Of a stretch of DNA of 64,000 nt, positions 38,128 through 46,155 are shown piece after piece (the first letter of the stretch is position 1; each line of letters starts with the position of its first letter). Under the pieces are notes generated by a model. That model saw only the letters and a program-made list of their open reading frames with translations, was not told where the DNA came from and did no database searches. Source of the stretch: Azotimanducus sp965220185 (GTDB taxonomy: Bacteria; Pseudomonadota; Gammaproteobacteria; Pseudomonadales; Azotimanducaceae); contig OZ244807.1 of the NCBI GenBank assembly GCA_965220185.1, forward strand, positions 1,116,001-1,180,000, written 5' to 3'. A program made the translations under genes and the position numbers.

Positions 38128-39969
38128 ATGATGCTTTCGATGCTCGAACTAGGCGAAGAAGTCGTCGACCTCATCCTTTCATTAGCAGCACTCATCACTG
38201 GCGATGGAATGCCTGGGATAATCTCCCTTGGGCTTGTTGCTACACTCATACTGGTTTCTATTTACTACTCTTATCGGGTTTGGCGGTTCCAGCAGGCAAT
38301 AGGGTATTTCGCCGAGAAGATTCCAGGATCTGAGTGGTCAGTTACTGAAGAGAAAATAGTTGAAATCGATAGGGATTTCAAAGAGCTCAGAAAAAAGAAA
38401 GGCTGGGAACCCCATCTGGCTATCGCTTGGGGTGAGTTTAGGGAGACTACTGTTGGAAGTGACAGGCTTCGCAATACCGTCAGGCCATCAGTTTTTTTCT
38501 CGCGGGATGAACTCGGTCTCGAGAGAGGATTTTGGCGCTTGGTGCCAGGATTGTTCGTATCCTTGGGACTGCTCTTGACTTTTATGGGTCTCGTGGCAGC
38601 CTTGCAGCAAACGAGCGATATACTCAACGTGAGTACCGCCCGCGAAGGCACGGATTTGGAGAAGCAGGCGCTCTTGCAGCAAACGAGCGACATACTCGAC
38701 GTGGGCACGGAAAGCACGGTCCAAGGACTCACAACTCTTCTCACCATCGCGAGCGCAAAGTTCATCATGTCTCTTACCGGACTTCTTTGTTCCATTCTCT
38801 TCACTTTCGTAGTGCGCATCTGGTCATACCGATTGGATGTAAGTCTATCGAGATTCTGCGCACGTATCGAAGGTTTCTGTGAATTTGTGAGTCAACAGTC
38901 GTTGCAGGAGGACATGCTGAAGACTCTGCGTGAGCAGACGATACATCTCCAATCCTTCAGCACCGAACTTGTAGCGCAAATCGCACGTCCGTTGAAAGAG
39001 GATTTGCCAATGGCCATTCGGGCATCTATGGAGGAATTTATGGGGCCGGCACTTGAGAAGCTCGCATACAACACAGGTCAGGGTGTGGAGGCATTGGCGG
39101 GCAATGTTAGTGAAAGGCTGGCCGAAGGCATCGAATCCGCGGTCGTGAATATGAAGCAGACCGTGGAAGGTGTTGCAAGGGGGCTTGAGCAAATTGCTGA
39201 GAGAATGGATGGCTCATCAAGCGTGATGTCGTCGCAAATCGAACAGTCTGTGCGTGCTCTGGCGACGAATACCGAAAACTTGGTATCGCTCCTATCAGGT
39301 GCCTCAAAACAAGCCGCTAGTGCATTTGAGGATGCTGCGGAGGCTATGGTGCTGGAGGTTAAAGACGCCCTTAATCAGATCGAGCAAGCTTCAGGTGGGG
39401 GCGCAACCCAGATGCTAGAAGCAGCCAGTAAGATCGCCGAGAATATAAGCGGTCTCGAAGATTCAGTTGAGGAAATGAGAAAAGCCATGATTGCGCCTAT
39501 GGAGCTACTTTTCGACAAAGTCGCTGACCTGTCATCAACGGTTGCAAGCGCTAGTAGCGCCCTCGGAAAATACTCCGACTCGATTGAGATGAGCGCCATT
39601 AGAGTTGTAGAGGCCAATGAACAGCTCGATGACTCATCGAAGGCACTTGGCACAGTGGCTCGACCATTGGCAGAAGCATCGAGCAAGATTCAAGATGCAG
39701 TTGAGAGCACTCATCGCGCACTGAATGCGGTAGCTGAAGAATTCAGAGGCTTGGTCGCTGACTATGGGGAGATCGTAGGTAACTACGACAAAATGGATAC
39801 TACCCTTGGAAGCGCTTTCAAACAGTTTGAGACTGCCGTCAGTCACAGTGTCGAAGAATTGACGGACTTTGAGCGGGAGCTGAATAAGCGATTTGGGGAC
39901 GCCCTCAATCGGCTGGAGACAGCCATCCAAATGGCAGAGCCCTTCAAGCCTAGGCGGGAACGTACATAG
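38128..39969 (+). CDS. zorA: Zorya anti-phage system protein ZorA
   Basis: MotA/ExbB/TolQ-like stator subunit of the Zorya defence motor, 613 aa. TM helices are at about 31-51, 139-158 and 209-233; the middle pair carries the ExbB-type signature (LGLLLTFMGLVAAL ... LTTLLTIASAKFIMSLTGLLCSILF). Residues about 245-600 are a long, almost uninterrupted helical tail with heptad-like repeats, the cytoplasmic tail characteristic of ZorA. It forms a proton-driven membrane complex with ZorB. A 24-residue in-frame duplication lies in the TM2-TM3 loop (about 158-205). First gene of the zorABCD operon. Confidence 0.9.
   Translation: MMLSMLELGEEVVDLILSLAALITGDGMPGIISLGLVATLILVSIYYSYRVWRFQQAIGYFAEKIPGSEWSVTEEKIVEIDRDFKELRKKKGWEPHLAIAWGEFRETTVGSDRLRNTVRPSVFFSRDELGLERGFWRLVPGLFVSLGLLLTFMGLVAALQQTSDILNVSTAREGTDLEKQALLQQTSDILDVGTESTVQGLTTLLTIASAKFIMSLTGLLCSILFTFVVRIWSYRLDVSLSRFCARIEGFCEFVSQQSLQEDMLKTLREQTIHLQSFSTELVAQIARPLKEDLPMAIRASMEEFMGPALEKLAYNTGQGVEALAGNVSERLAEGIESAVVNMKQTVEGVARGLEQIAERMDGSSSVMSSQIEQSVRALATNTENLVSLLSGASKQAASAFEDAAEAMVLEVKDALNQIEQASGGGATQMLEAASKIAENISGLEDSVEEMRKAMIAPMELLFDKVADLSSTVASASSALGKYSDSIEMSAIRVVEANEQLDDSSKALGTVARPLAEASSKIQDAVESTHRALNAVAEEFRGLVADYGEIVGNYDKMDTTLGSAFKQFETAVSHSVEELTDFERELNKRFGDALNRLETAIQMAEPFKPRRERT
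38601..38744 (+). repeat. in-frame tandem duplication within zorA
   Basis: The segment starting CTTGCAGCAAACGAGCGA at 38601 recurs at 38673, 72 bp (24 codons) later. The first about 30 bases of each copy differ at only two or three positions (LQQTSDILNV versus LQQTSDILDV); the rest of each copy has diverged. It inserts a second copy into the loop between two transmembrane helices. Confidence 0.85.
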
Positions 39970-39977
39970 GCCAAGCG

Positions 39978-40805
39978 ATGGCGAGCCGTCAGCGAACAAG
40001 CGTTGATGAGGACGGGGAATCTTCGTTTGTTTCGATGACTGACTTGTCGGTGTCATTCCTATTCATCGTGCTCGTCCTGCTGGCGTTTTTCGCCACCCAA
40101 TTGCAACTCGATAAGAGCGTAGACCCCCTTGCCGACTACTTGGAGCAAGCATCCTCAGTAAGGGCAGAGATTCTTGAAGAAATCGCGGAGAACATTCGAG
40201 AACAGTTGCCCGGCATTCATGTGACGGTGGTTGCTGCAGATGGGGTCATCCGATTTCGTGGCGACGAGCTATTCGATTCTGGACAGTGGCGCGTTAGTCC
40301 GCAGAGTACGGCGGAGCGAGTAGCGAGAGCGGTTGGAGATGCCCTTGCTGATACTTTGCCTTGCTACACCGTTGGTGAATTAAGTCTAGTTTCTAAGATT
40401 TGCAACCCTAATCTAGTAGCAATTGAGACGATTCAAATTGAAGGGCATACGGACAGGGAACCTCTTAGTTCGGCGCTCGTGGAGCGAGAACAGATGAAGG
40501 ACAATCGTGATCTCTCGGCCCGGCGAGGTGCAGAGATGTTGCGGGCTGTAACCGACAATTACCGCCCAGAGCTCATGGGGCATCTCAATCTCCGCGGGCA
40601 GCCAGTGCTTTCTTTTGCCGGGTACGGAGCGATGCGTCCGATAGATCTGGGTAACGACGACGCTGCTCTTTCTGCAAATCGTCGGATCGATATACGGTTC
40701 ATATTGCAGTTGCCTCAGAATCTCCCAGAAGTAGAGGAAATTCGCGAGCGCCTCACGAACAACCGCCCTGACATGCCCTCAGTGGTTGTAGATGAAAGAG
40801 GTTGA
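39978..40805 (+). CDS. zorB: Zorya anti-phage system protein ZorB
   Basis: MotB-like partner of ZorA, 275 aa. The single TM helix (MTDLSVSFLFIVLVLLAFFA, about 20-40) carries Asp22, the expected proton-binding residue, right at its start. A helical linker follows, and then an OmpA/MotB peptidoglycan-binding domain with IEGHTDREPL and NRRIDIRFIL. It anchors the motor in the cell wall. The gene starts 8 bp after zorA and its stop overlaps the zorC start. Confidence 0.92.
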   Translation: MASRQRTSVDEDGESSFVSMTDLSVSFLFIVLVLLAFFATQLQLDKSVDPLADYLEQASSVRAEILEEIAENIREQLPGIHVTVVAADGVIRFRGDELFDSGQWRVSPQSTAERVARAVGDALADTLPCYTVGELSLVSKICNPNLVAIETIQIEGHTDREPLSSALVEREQMKDNRDLSARRGAEMLRAVTDNYRPELMGHLNLRGQPVLSFAGYGAMRPIDLGNDDAALSANRRIDIRFILQLPQNLPEVEEIRERLTNNRPDMPSVVVDERG

Positions 40806-42145
40806 AGGTGAGATTGACAGAGATATTGAAGTCCCATTCTAAACCTGCCTTTGTTCCGCACTTGGGCAACCCCAAGAGTGTCATTGATGCAGCGAACAGC
40901 ATCAGGGATCGTTGGCCCAACTTGGAAACCATGAACGATCATGCAAATGGTAGGCAGCACGCAGAGGAACTGCGAAGGAGAATCAAAGACGATGATTGGC
41001 AAGATTACTACTGGTCGGACTTAGTGCGAGTAGCGAACACTGTTTTCGCTAGCCGGGAACTTCGAACCGAATTTCAATCTGTGTCGGAGTTTCTTATTGA
41101 CCAAATTCGAAGCGATGCCAGTCGGGTATTCTTAGGCGCGATGTTCAGCCAGTACCTCGCGACCTATGAGCCGATGTCAGAGGTCATATCCGACTTTGCA
41201 ACGGCATTGAAGCGAAATCAGTGCTGGCGCAAGATAATGCCTGCAATTGATAGCCTTGTGAGCACGTTTCATATACTCGATCCTGACAGGCACCCTCACA
41301 AATTGATAGCAAACTTCATGAAAGAGCAGGACAGCCCATTTGAAGAAGTTCAGAAAAAGGGGATCAGGGCTCCGCATGGACAAGGGATCATGAGTTATGC
41401 GCAGTACGATTTTATCTCTCAATTAGCGCTTAATATCGAACGCAAGAGCGAATCGGATATCGACCAGCTACTCAATTGGATGTGTCCGGTATCGGCGCAG
41501 CCATTACAAGGGAATTACGCACCGATGGCCATTGATGCCTTGCTCCTGCCGTGGCGAGACGAAGAGCCAGGGCCTGATTTGAAGAAACGAATCGAATCTC
41601 GCTTGTGCGAGGCATATGGCGATCCGCGTGTCAAGGTTGGCGTGTGGGGAGAGTGTAACGATGAGGCGAAAGGTGTGATGTGCCGTTGGATGACTAGCAA
41701 GACGATTGATTTGTTCTTCGACATTGTCTCGCAGGTGAATGGATCGCACATGTGGCCAGACAGAAAAATCTTCTGGGAGAATCTTCTCCGCGAAGGACAG
41801 ATTTCAGACGCTTGGTTCGCGCTGAGCGAGAGCGGTGCGGCTAAAGCGCGGAAGATCAAAGAGGATGATGACTTGCCATTGGAATTCGCGACTAACGTGT
41901 CAAAAAATAAAGCCGATAGAGAGAAGTGCCTGCTTTTGATGAAGGTAAATGATCGGCTTGTTGTGGAAGGCACTCATAATTTTGCGGTGCGCGTGTTTCC
42001 TAGCCCAATCAGGACAAGGGTTCGTCTCCGCCAAGAGCGATACGATTGTGATGCAGTGAGGAGTGCAGGAAACATGGAGGGTGCTAAGCTCACTCCTCAT
42101 AACGGCGATTGGCAGAACAGGGTAATGATCGATCTCTGGTCATGA
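40802..42145 (+). CDS. zorC: Zorya anti-phage system protein ZorC (EH-signature protein)
   Basis: A 447-aa soluble protein in the position and size range of ZorC, which carries the EH_Signature domain and is reported to act on DNA with ZorD. The sequence is mostly helical with several Trp/Arg/Lys-rich stretches (ELRRRIKDDDWQDYYW near residue 60) and a C-terminal strand region rich in Arg. No catalytic motif is visible. The start is TTG at 40802 overlapping the zorB stop (TTGA), with GTG at 40808 an alternative. It overlaps zorD by 4 bp. Identification relies partly on operon context. Confidence 0.82.
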   Translation: MKVRLTEILKSHSKPAFVPHLGNPKSVIDAANSIRDRWPNLETMNDHANGRQHAEELRRRIKDDDWQDYYWSDLVRVANTVFASRELRTEFQSVSEFLIDQIRSDASRVFLGAMFSQYLATYEPMSEVISDFATALKRNQCWRKIMPAIDSLVSTFHILDPDRHPHKLIANFMKEQDSPFEEVQKKGIRAPHGQGIMSYAQYDFISQLALNIERKSESDIDQLLNWMCPVSAQPLQGNYAPMAIDALLLPWRDEEPGPDLKKRIESRLCEAYGDPRVKVGVWGECNDEAKGVMCRWMTSKTIDLFFDIVSQVNGSHMWPDRKIFWENLLREGQISDAWFALSESGAAKARKIKEDDDLPLEFATNVSKNKADREKCLLLMKVNDRLVVEGTHNFAVRVFPSPIRTRVRLRQERYDCDAVRSAGNMEGAKLTPHNGDWQNRVMIDLWS

Positions 42146-45100
42146 CACTCGTGAGCTATAAGGTCGATCACGAAAGAGTCGTTCTTTCGCTCCATCCGGT
42201 GCTTGCCGGTAGATTTAAGCGATTTTTGCGCTACTTCAAGAGTCCCAGTGCGTCACAGGCAAGGGAAGATTTTGCTGCATGGGCAGGCGAGGATATATCG
42301 CGTTGCATGGCATTGGGGTCACTGCGGACGTTTGGTGAATCACATCCGGGAGAGGTCGAGATACATGACCAAGAAGTGTTCGCGAGCCATGCATCCTTGG
42401 CATCGCTGACTTTGGGTGAAGCGAAAGCCCTTGGCCTCCCTGGCTCGCCACCGTTCAGCCTTCGTACAGATACGACAGGTTTGATCGGGAGTTCCAATTT
42501 CAAACTCATTGCACAATGGCAAAAAGGCGGAAAGTCCGTCTCGAGTACGCGCAACGGCGCATTCTTGCAAGCTGGACTTGGCGAGTTCCTAATCTCAGAA
42601 CCAATCTACTCGATGCTTGAGTTGGTTGAGGCGTTCAATGCTGGCGGTGGCGAACTATCCGATCATTGGGCGGCACTATCGCGTTTTCGGAATCTCTTGG
42701 GCGAAGAGGAGGCATCGAGCCACGACAGAGTGGAAATGAGCGGCTTTCTCAAAGACCTTGAGATATACACAGGGTCAGCTTTGTCGCTCGCCCTAAAGGG
42801 AGATGCTGAGTCGCCGGAATTTGATCCAATCATTTTTGGCGCTCATTCAATCGAATCCCAAGAGTATGTCTCAGGCACCTTGTCAGAAAAGTATTCGCTA
42901 TTAAGTGAGAAATTGCAAGAAGCCTTCCAAAACAGTAGTAGCACCGGATTTAAGGCATTCAAATCGGCCAAGTCGAGTTATCTGTTGGCACCGAAGAAAT
43001 TCCTGATCTTGGACGACGCTGTTACTAAAGCGCTTGATGTGGTCAGGAAGAAGCAGCAGGCTGCGCCAGCCGAACGACGAGCCTTTGTCGCGAATCCTCG
43101 GGCTTCTATTCTGGAAGCACTGAGAGATCAAGTATCTGATGTTCCATTGCAAGAGGGCGTGGGCGAAGGCGAGCATGCTACGGAAGAGTCCCTCGAAGAA
43201 GTTTCGGAGCGCATCTTCATTGAGACCCCAGAATATGCGGACCGAGCATTCGGCATAGGGATATGGGAAAAACCATCTGTAGAACTACCTCCTGAAGAAC
43301 CCAATACATGGTTGCCTCAAGTGTTCTCTCTAGACCTTGGGGGTGTGTGGGTTCGCCTCGAGAGAGATTCAGTGAATGAGTTAAGGGGAAAGATAGGCTC
43401 GGCAATTGATGCCAATCAGCCGGAAGTTATCTTTCAAGGGAAGCCTATTCCCGCAGTGCCTGAAGTTCGCGAAGAACTCGCTCAATGCATAGGAATTACG
43501 GAACCCCCTCCCCCGCTCGATAAAGACGACTTGAATACCGCTCTAAAACTTGGTAGAGAAAAGACCGTCATTCGAGTCTATGAAAACTACGTTGAAGAAA
43601 ATTGGTCGCCAAATGCTCCACCTCGCACTTGCTCTATTACGACAGATCCGCCGAAGATCTTGACGACGGAGCTCATGGCACATCAGCGCTCTGCGCTTAC
43701 TTGGCAGATCGGTGCTTGGGAGGCAGGATTTCTAGGAATATTGAACGCCGATGATCAAGGCTTGGGAAAGACCTTGCAGACTATAGCGTTCATGGCTTGG
43801 CTTCAGGCTCAGATGGCTCTCATGCCAAACGAAAAGCGACTTCCGTTTCTGGTTGTCGCGCCCACTGGGCTTCTTAGGACCTGGGATGCTGAGGTTGAGA
43901 AGCATACCAAGGGTGGACTCGGTGCCCGCCTAGAGGTCTTCGGTAGCGCACTCAAGCGTCTCAAGGTAGAGGGTTTGACAGGGATGGACACGGATGATGG
44001 TGAGCCGAGGTTAGCGTTTAGCCAATTGGAGTCAGCCATTCATATGGGAAATGGGCACAAGTTCTGGTTGCTGACCACATACGAGACGCTTGCGAATTTC
44101 CAGCACAGCTTTCGCAGCATTACCTTCTCTCTCGTAGTATTTGACGAGATTCAAAAGGTCAAAAATATTAAGACTCTAAATGCCTTGGCTGCGAGAACTG
44201 TGAAGGCCGATTTTCGAATTGGCCTGACTGGCACACCCATTGAAAACCACATTCTTGATCTCTGGTCCATTATGGATGTGATTGCGCCTGGGAGATTTGG
44301 CAGTTTGAAGGAGTTTCAGGACCGCTATGGAACTGCGAGTGAGGAGCGTTTTCAAGAGTTATCGGCAAGACTATTCAAGCAAACTAAGTGCCCTGAGACC
44401 TGCGCTACTATTCCCCCTATTGCCCAGCGACGCATGAAGGAAGGGCAGATGCAGGAACTTCCTCGCAAACGCTATCGCTTGTATCCGCTTACGATGCCGT
44501 CGCGTCAGGCAGATGCGTACGAAAAGGCGCGCGAGCATTTGTTAGACGGTTCAAAAGGCTTTGCCCTCAAGGTTCTGCATCACATTCGCGGAGTGTCGCT
44601 TCATCCCGACTCCCCAGAGGGAGAGACTGGCCCGATTGAAAGCTATTTTAGGCGCGCGGCACGGATGCGAGCTCTAGAGCAAATACTTGATCACATTCAG
44701 TCGGATCAGGAGCGTGTGTTGATCTATACGGAAGATTTACGAATGCAAGCGCTCTTGGCGCAATGGTTGCGTTCACGGTTTGGAGTAAAGGCGCGGATCA
44801 TCAACGGGTCTACAAGCGTCCCGCAGCGTAAGAAGTTTGTCGAGGAGTTTCAGGCCAATTTACAAGCGGGCCCAGCTTTCGATGTCATGGTGCTATCTCC
44901 TCGAGCTGCAGGGATCGGGCTCACTTTGACGGCTGCGACTCATGTTGTTCACCTCAGCCGCTGGTGGAATCCTGCTGTCGAAGAGCAATGCAATGACCGA
45001 ATATACCGTATCGGACAACAGCAGGATGTAACAATTCATTTGCCGCTAGCAATTCACCCTGAGTACCGGGAAGGGTCTTTCGACTGTGTTCTTAACAACC

Positions 45101-45597
45101 TGATGCGTCGAAAGAAGAAGCTTGCTCATGCGGCGCTATGGCCACCCGCCCAGAGTGAATTTGATCAGGGCATGCTTGTGACGGGAATCAAAGATGTTCA
45201 AGCGATTGAGTTGGCTGACATTGACGATATGAACTGGGAAGGATTTGAGAATTGGGTATTAGATCGTGCTCGAGAGAGTGGAGATTGGCAGGTCTCCAAG
45301 ACTCCGTGGACTGGAGACGGGGGCGCGGATGCCGTTCTCCGTTCCCTGCACGGACCGACGCGAGATGTTCTGGTTCAAGTCAAGCATACATCGATTCATA
45401 AGCATTCAATCACTGAATCGGCGGTCAGGGAAGTAATAGACTCGCGAGACGCCTATCAGATCGAAGGTGCGGAACTTGTAGTTGTGACAAACGCGCGTGG
45501 ATTTACAGAGAGCGCTCAATTGCTGGCGAACAAGCATCAAGTAAAGCTCATTGACAGGGATCTGCTCGGACTTTGGCCTGTCCATGTAGTCGCTTAG
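42142..45597 (+). CDS. zorD: Zorya anti-phage system protein ZorD (SNF2-type helicase with Mrr-like nuclease domain)
   Basis: 1,151 aa from the ATG at 42142 (ATGA overlap with zorC). An N-terminal about 500-residue region of unknown fold precedes a SNF2 helicase: motif I DDQGLGKT (about 536-543; the usual second residue Glu is Asp), motif II DEIQ (about 667), LTGTPIENHILDLW, and motifs V/VI GIGLTLTAATHVVHLSRWWNP with NDRIYRIGQQQ. Residues about 1035-1151 form an Mrr-like PD-(D/E)xK domain: TPWTGDGGADAVL ... VLVQVKH supplies Asp and the Q-x-K motif. It is the presumed DNA-degrading effector of Zorya. Confidence 0.92.
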   Translation: MTLVSYKVDHERVVLSLHPVLAGRFKRFLRYFKSPSASQAREDFAAWAGEDISRCMALGSLRTFGESHPGEVEIHDQEVFASHASLASLTLGEAKALGLPGSPPFSLRTDTTGLIGSSNFKLIAQWQKGGKSVSSTRNGAFLQAGLGEFLISEPIYSMLELVEAFNAGGGELSDHWAALSRFRNLLGEEEASSHDRVEMSGFLKDLEIYTGSALSLALKGDAESPEFDPIIFGAHSIESQEYVSGTLSEKYSLLSEKLQEAFQNSSSTGFKAFKSAKSSYLLAPKKFLILDDAVTKALDVVRKKQQAAPAERRAFVANPRASILEALRDQVSDVPLQEGVGEGEHATEESLEEVSERIFIETPEYADRAFGIGIWEKPSVELPPEEPNTWLPQVFSLDLGGVWVRLERDSVNELRGKIGSAIDANQPEVIFQGKPIPAVPEVREELAQCIGITEPPPPLDKDDLNTALKLGREKTVIRVYENYVEENWSPNAPPRTCSITTDPPKILTTELMAHQRSALTWQIGAWEAGFLGILNADDQGLGKTLQTIAFMAWLQAQMALMPNEKRLPFLVVAPTGLLRTWDAEVEKHTKGGLGARLEVFGSALKRLKVEGLTGMDTDDGEPRLAFSQLESAIHMGNGHKFWLLTTYETLANFQHSFRSITFSLVVFDEIQKVKNIKTLNALAARTVKADFRIGLTGTPIENHILDLWSIMDVIAPGRFGSLKEFQDRYGTASEERFQELSARLFKQTKCPETCATIPPIAQRRMKEGQMQELPRKRYRLYPLTMPSRQADAYEKAREHLLDGSKGFALKVLHHIRGVSLHPDSPEGETGPIESYFRRAARMRALEQILDHIQSDQERVLIYTEDLRMQALLAQWLRSRFGVKARIINGSTSVPQRKKFVEEFQANLQAGPAFDVMVLSPRAAGIGLTLTAATHVVHLSRWWNPAVEEQCNDRIYRIGQQQDVTIHLPLAIHPEYREGSFDCVLNNLMRRKKKLAHAALWPPAQSEFDQGMLVTGIKDVQAIELADIDDMNWEGFENWVLDRARESGDWQVSKTPWTGDGGADAVLRSLHGPTRDVLVQVKHTSIHKHSITESAVREVIDSRDAYQIEGAELVVVTNARGFTESAQLLANKHQVKLIDRDLLGLWPVHVVA

Positions 45598-45692
45598 CGA
45601 TTCGCATGATCACTGCTTGCCACCTCGTTCCTTGGCGTTCAATAGCGAGTGCCTCAATAGATCTCAGCGCTGAGGCGGTCACTGACTCTCGC

Positions 45693-46133
45693 TTATGATG
45701 CCCGTGCGCACACGCTTCGTGTGAGCATGTTGGTGTTCTTCGTGCCTGAGTATATCTTTCCGCGCGGCCCGTCAATGATGGCCTTGTCTTTGAAGTCAGC
45801 CATCAATTTGCGGTCGCCGGTATATAGCAGACGTGCTCCTGATGCTTGTGCCAACGCGAGCACATGCTTGTCATCTGATCGAATCTGTTCTGGAAGCCTT
45901 GCGAGGCTCTCTTCTACTTTCGCGTTCTCAACAAGTTCGGCACGCCCGCTTTGGACGAGTTGGCGAAGCTTTGTTCGTGCGTTCCGTCCAATCTCTGTTT
46001 TGAACTTCCCTTCCGCGCAGTAGATGATCCTGCCGCCCCTTTGTTCGAGCCACTTGCGAATCGGTATTGCGTCAATGTCTGGAGGCTCGGAGAGAAAGCG
46101 TCCAAGTCTATTGGCATCAATGATCATGCACAT
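45693..46133 (-). CDS. PIN-domain nuclease, partner of the upstream ATPase
   Basis: A 146-aa protein from the Met at 46133. The PIN acidic quartet is visible: Asp6 in MIIDANRLGRF, Glu in AEGKFKTEIG, Asp in IRSDDKHVLALA and Asp in LLYTGDRKLMADF. PIN domains are Mg-dependent RNases (VapC, SMG6) or sometimes DNases. It follows the AAA ATPase by 22 bp on the same strand with no antitoxin-like gene nearby, so it is probably controlled by that ATPase rather than being a VapBC toxin. It converges with zorD across a 95-bp gap. Confidence 0.85.
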   Translation of the reverse strand: MCMIIDANRLGRFLSEPPDIDAIPIRKWLEQRGGRIIYCAEGKFKTEIGRNARTKLRQLVQSGRAELVENAKVEESLARLPEQIRSDDKHVLALAQASGARLLYTGDRKLMADFKDKAIIDGPRGKIYSGTKNTNMLTRSVCARAS

Positions 46134-46155
46134 GAGCGGCCTTGGATTCGCCCGC

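Noticed and set aside
45651..45676. Palindromic stretch (CTCAGCGCTGAG inside GCCTCA...TGAGGC) between zorD and the PIN gene
   Set aside because: Short, and there is no T tract on either side. It could be a weak shared terminator but the evidence is too thin to annotate.
45693..46133. Interpretation of the PIN gene as a VapC toxin
   Set aside because: No small antitoxin gene is adjacent. The upstream same-strand neighbour is a 449-aa ATPase, which fits an ATPase-effector pair better than VapBC.
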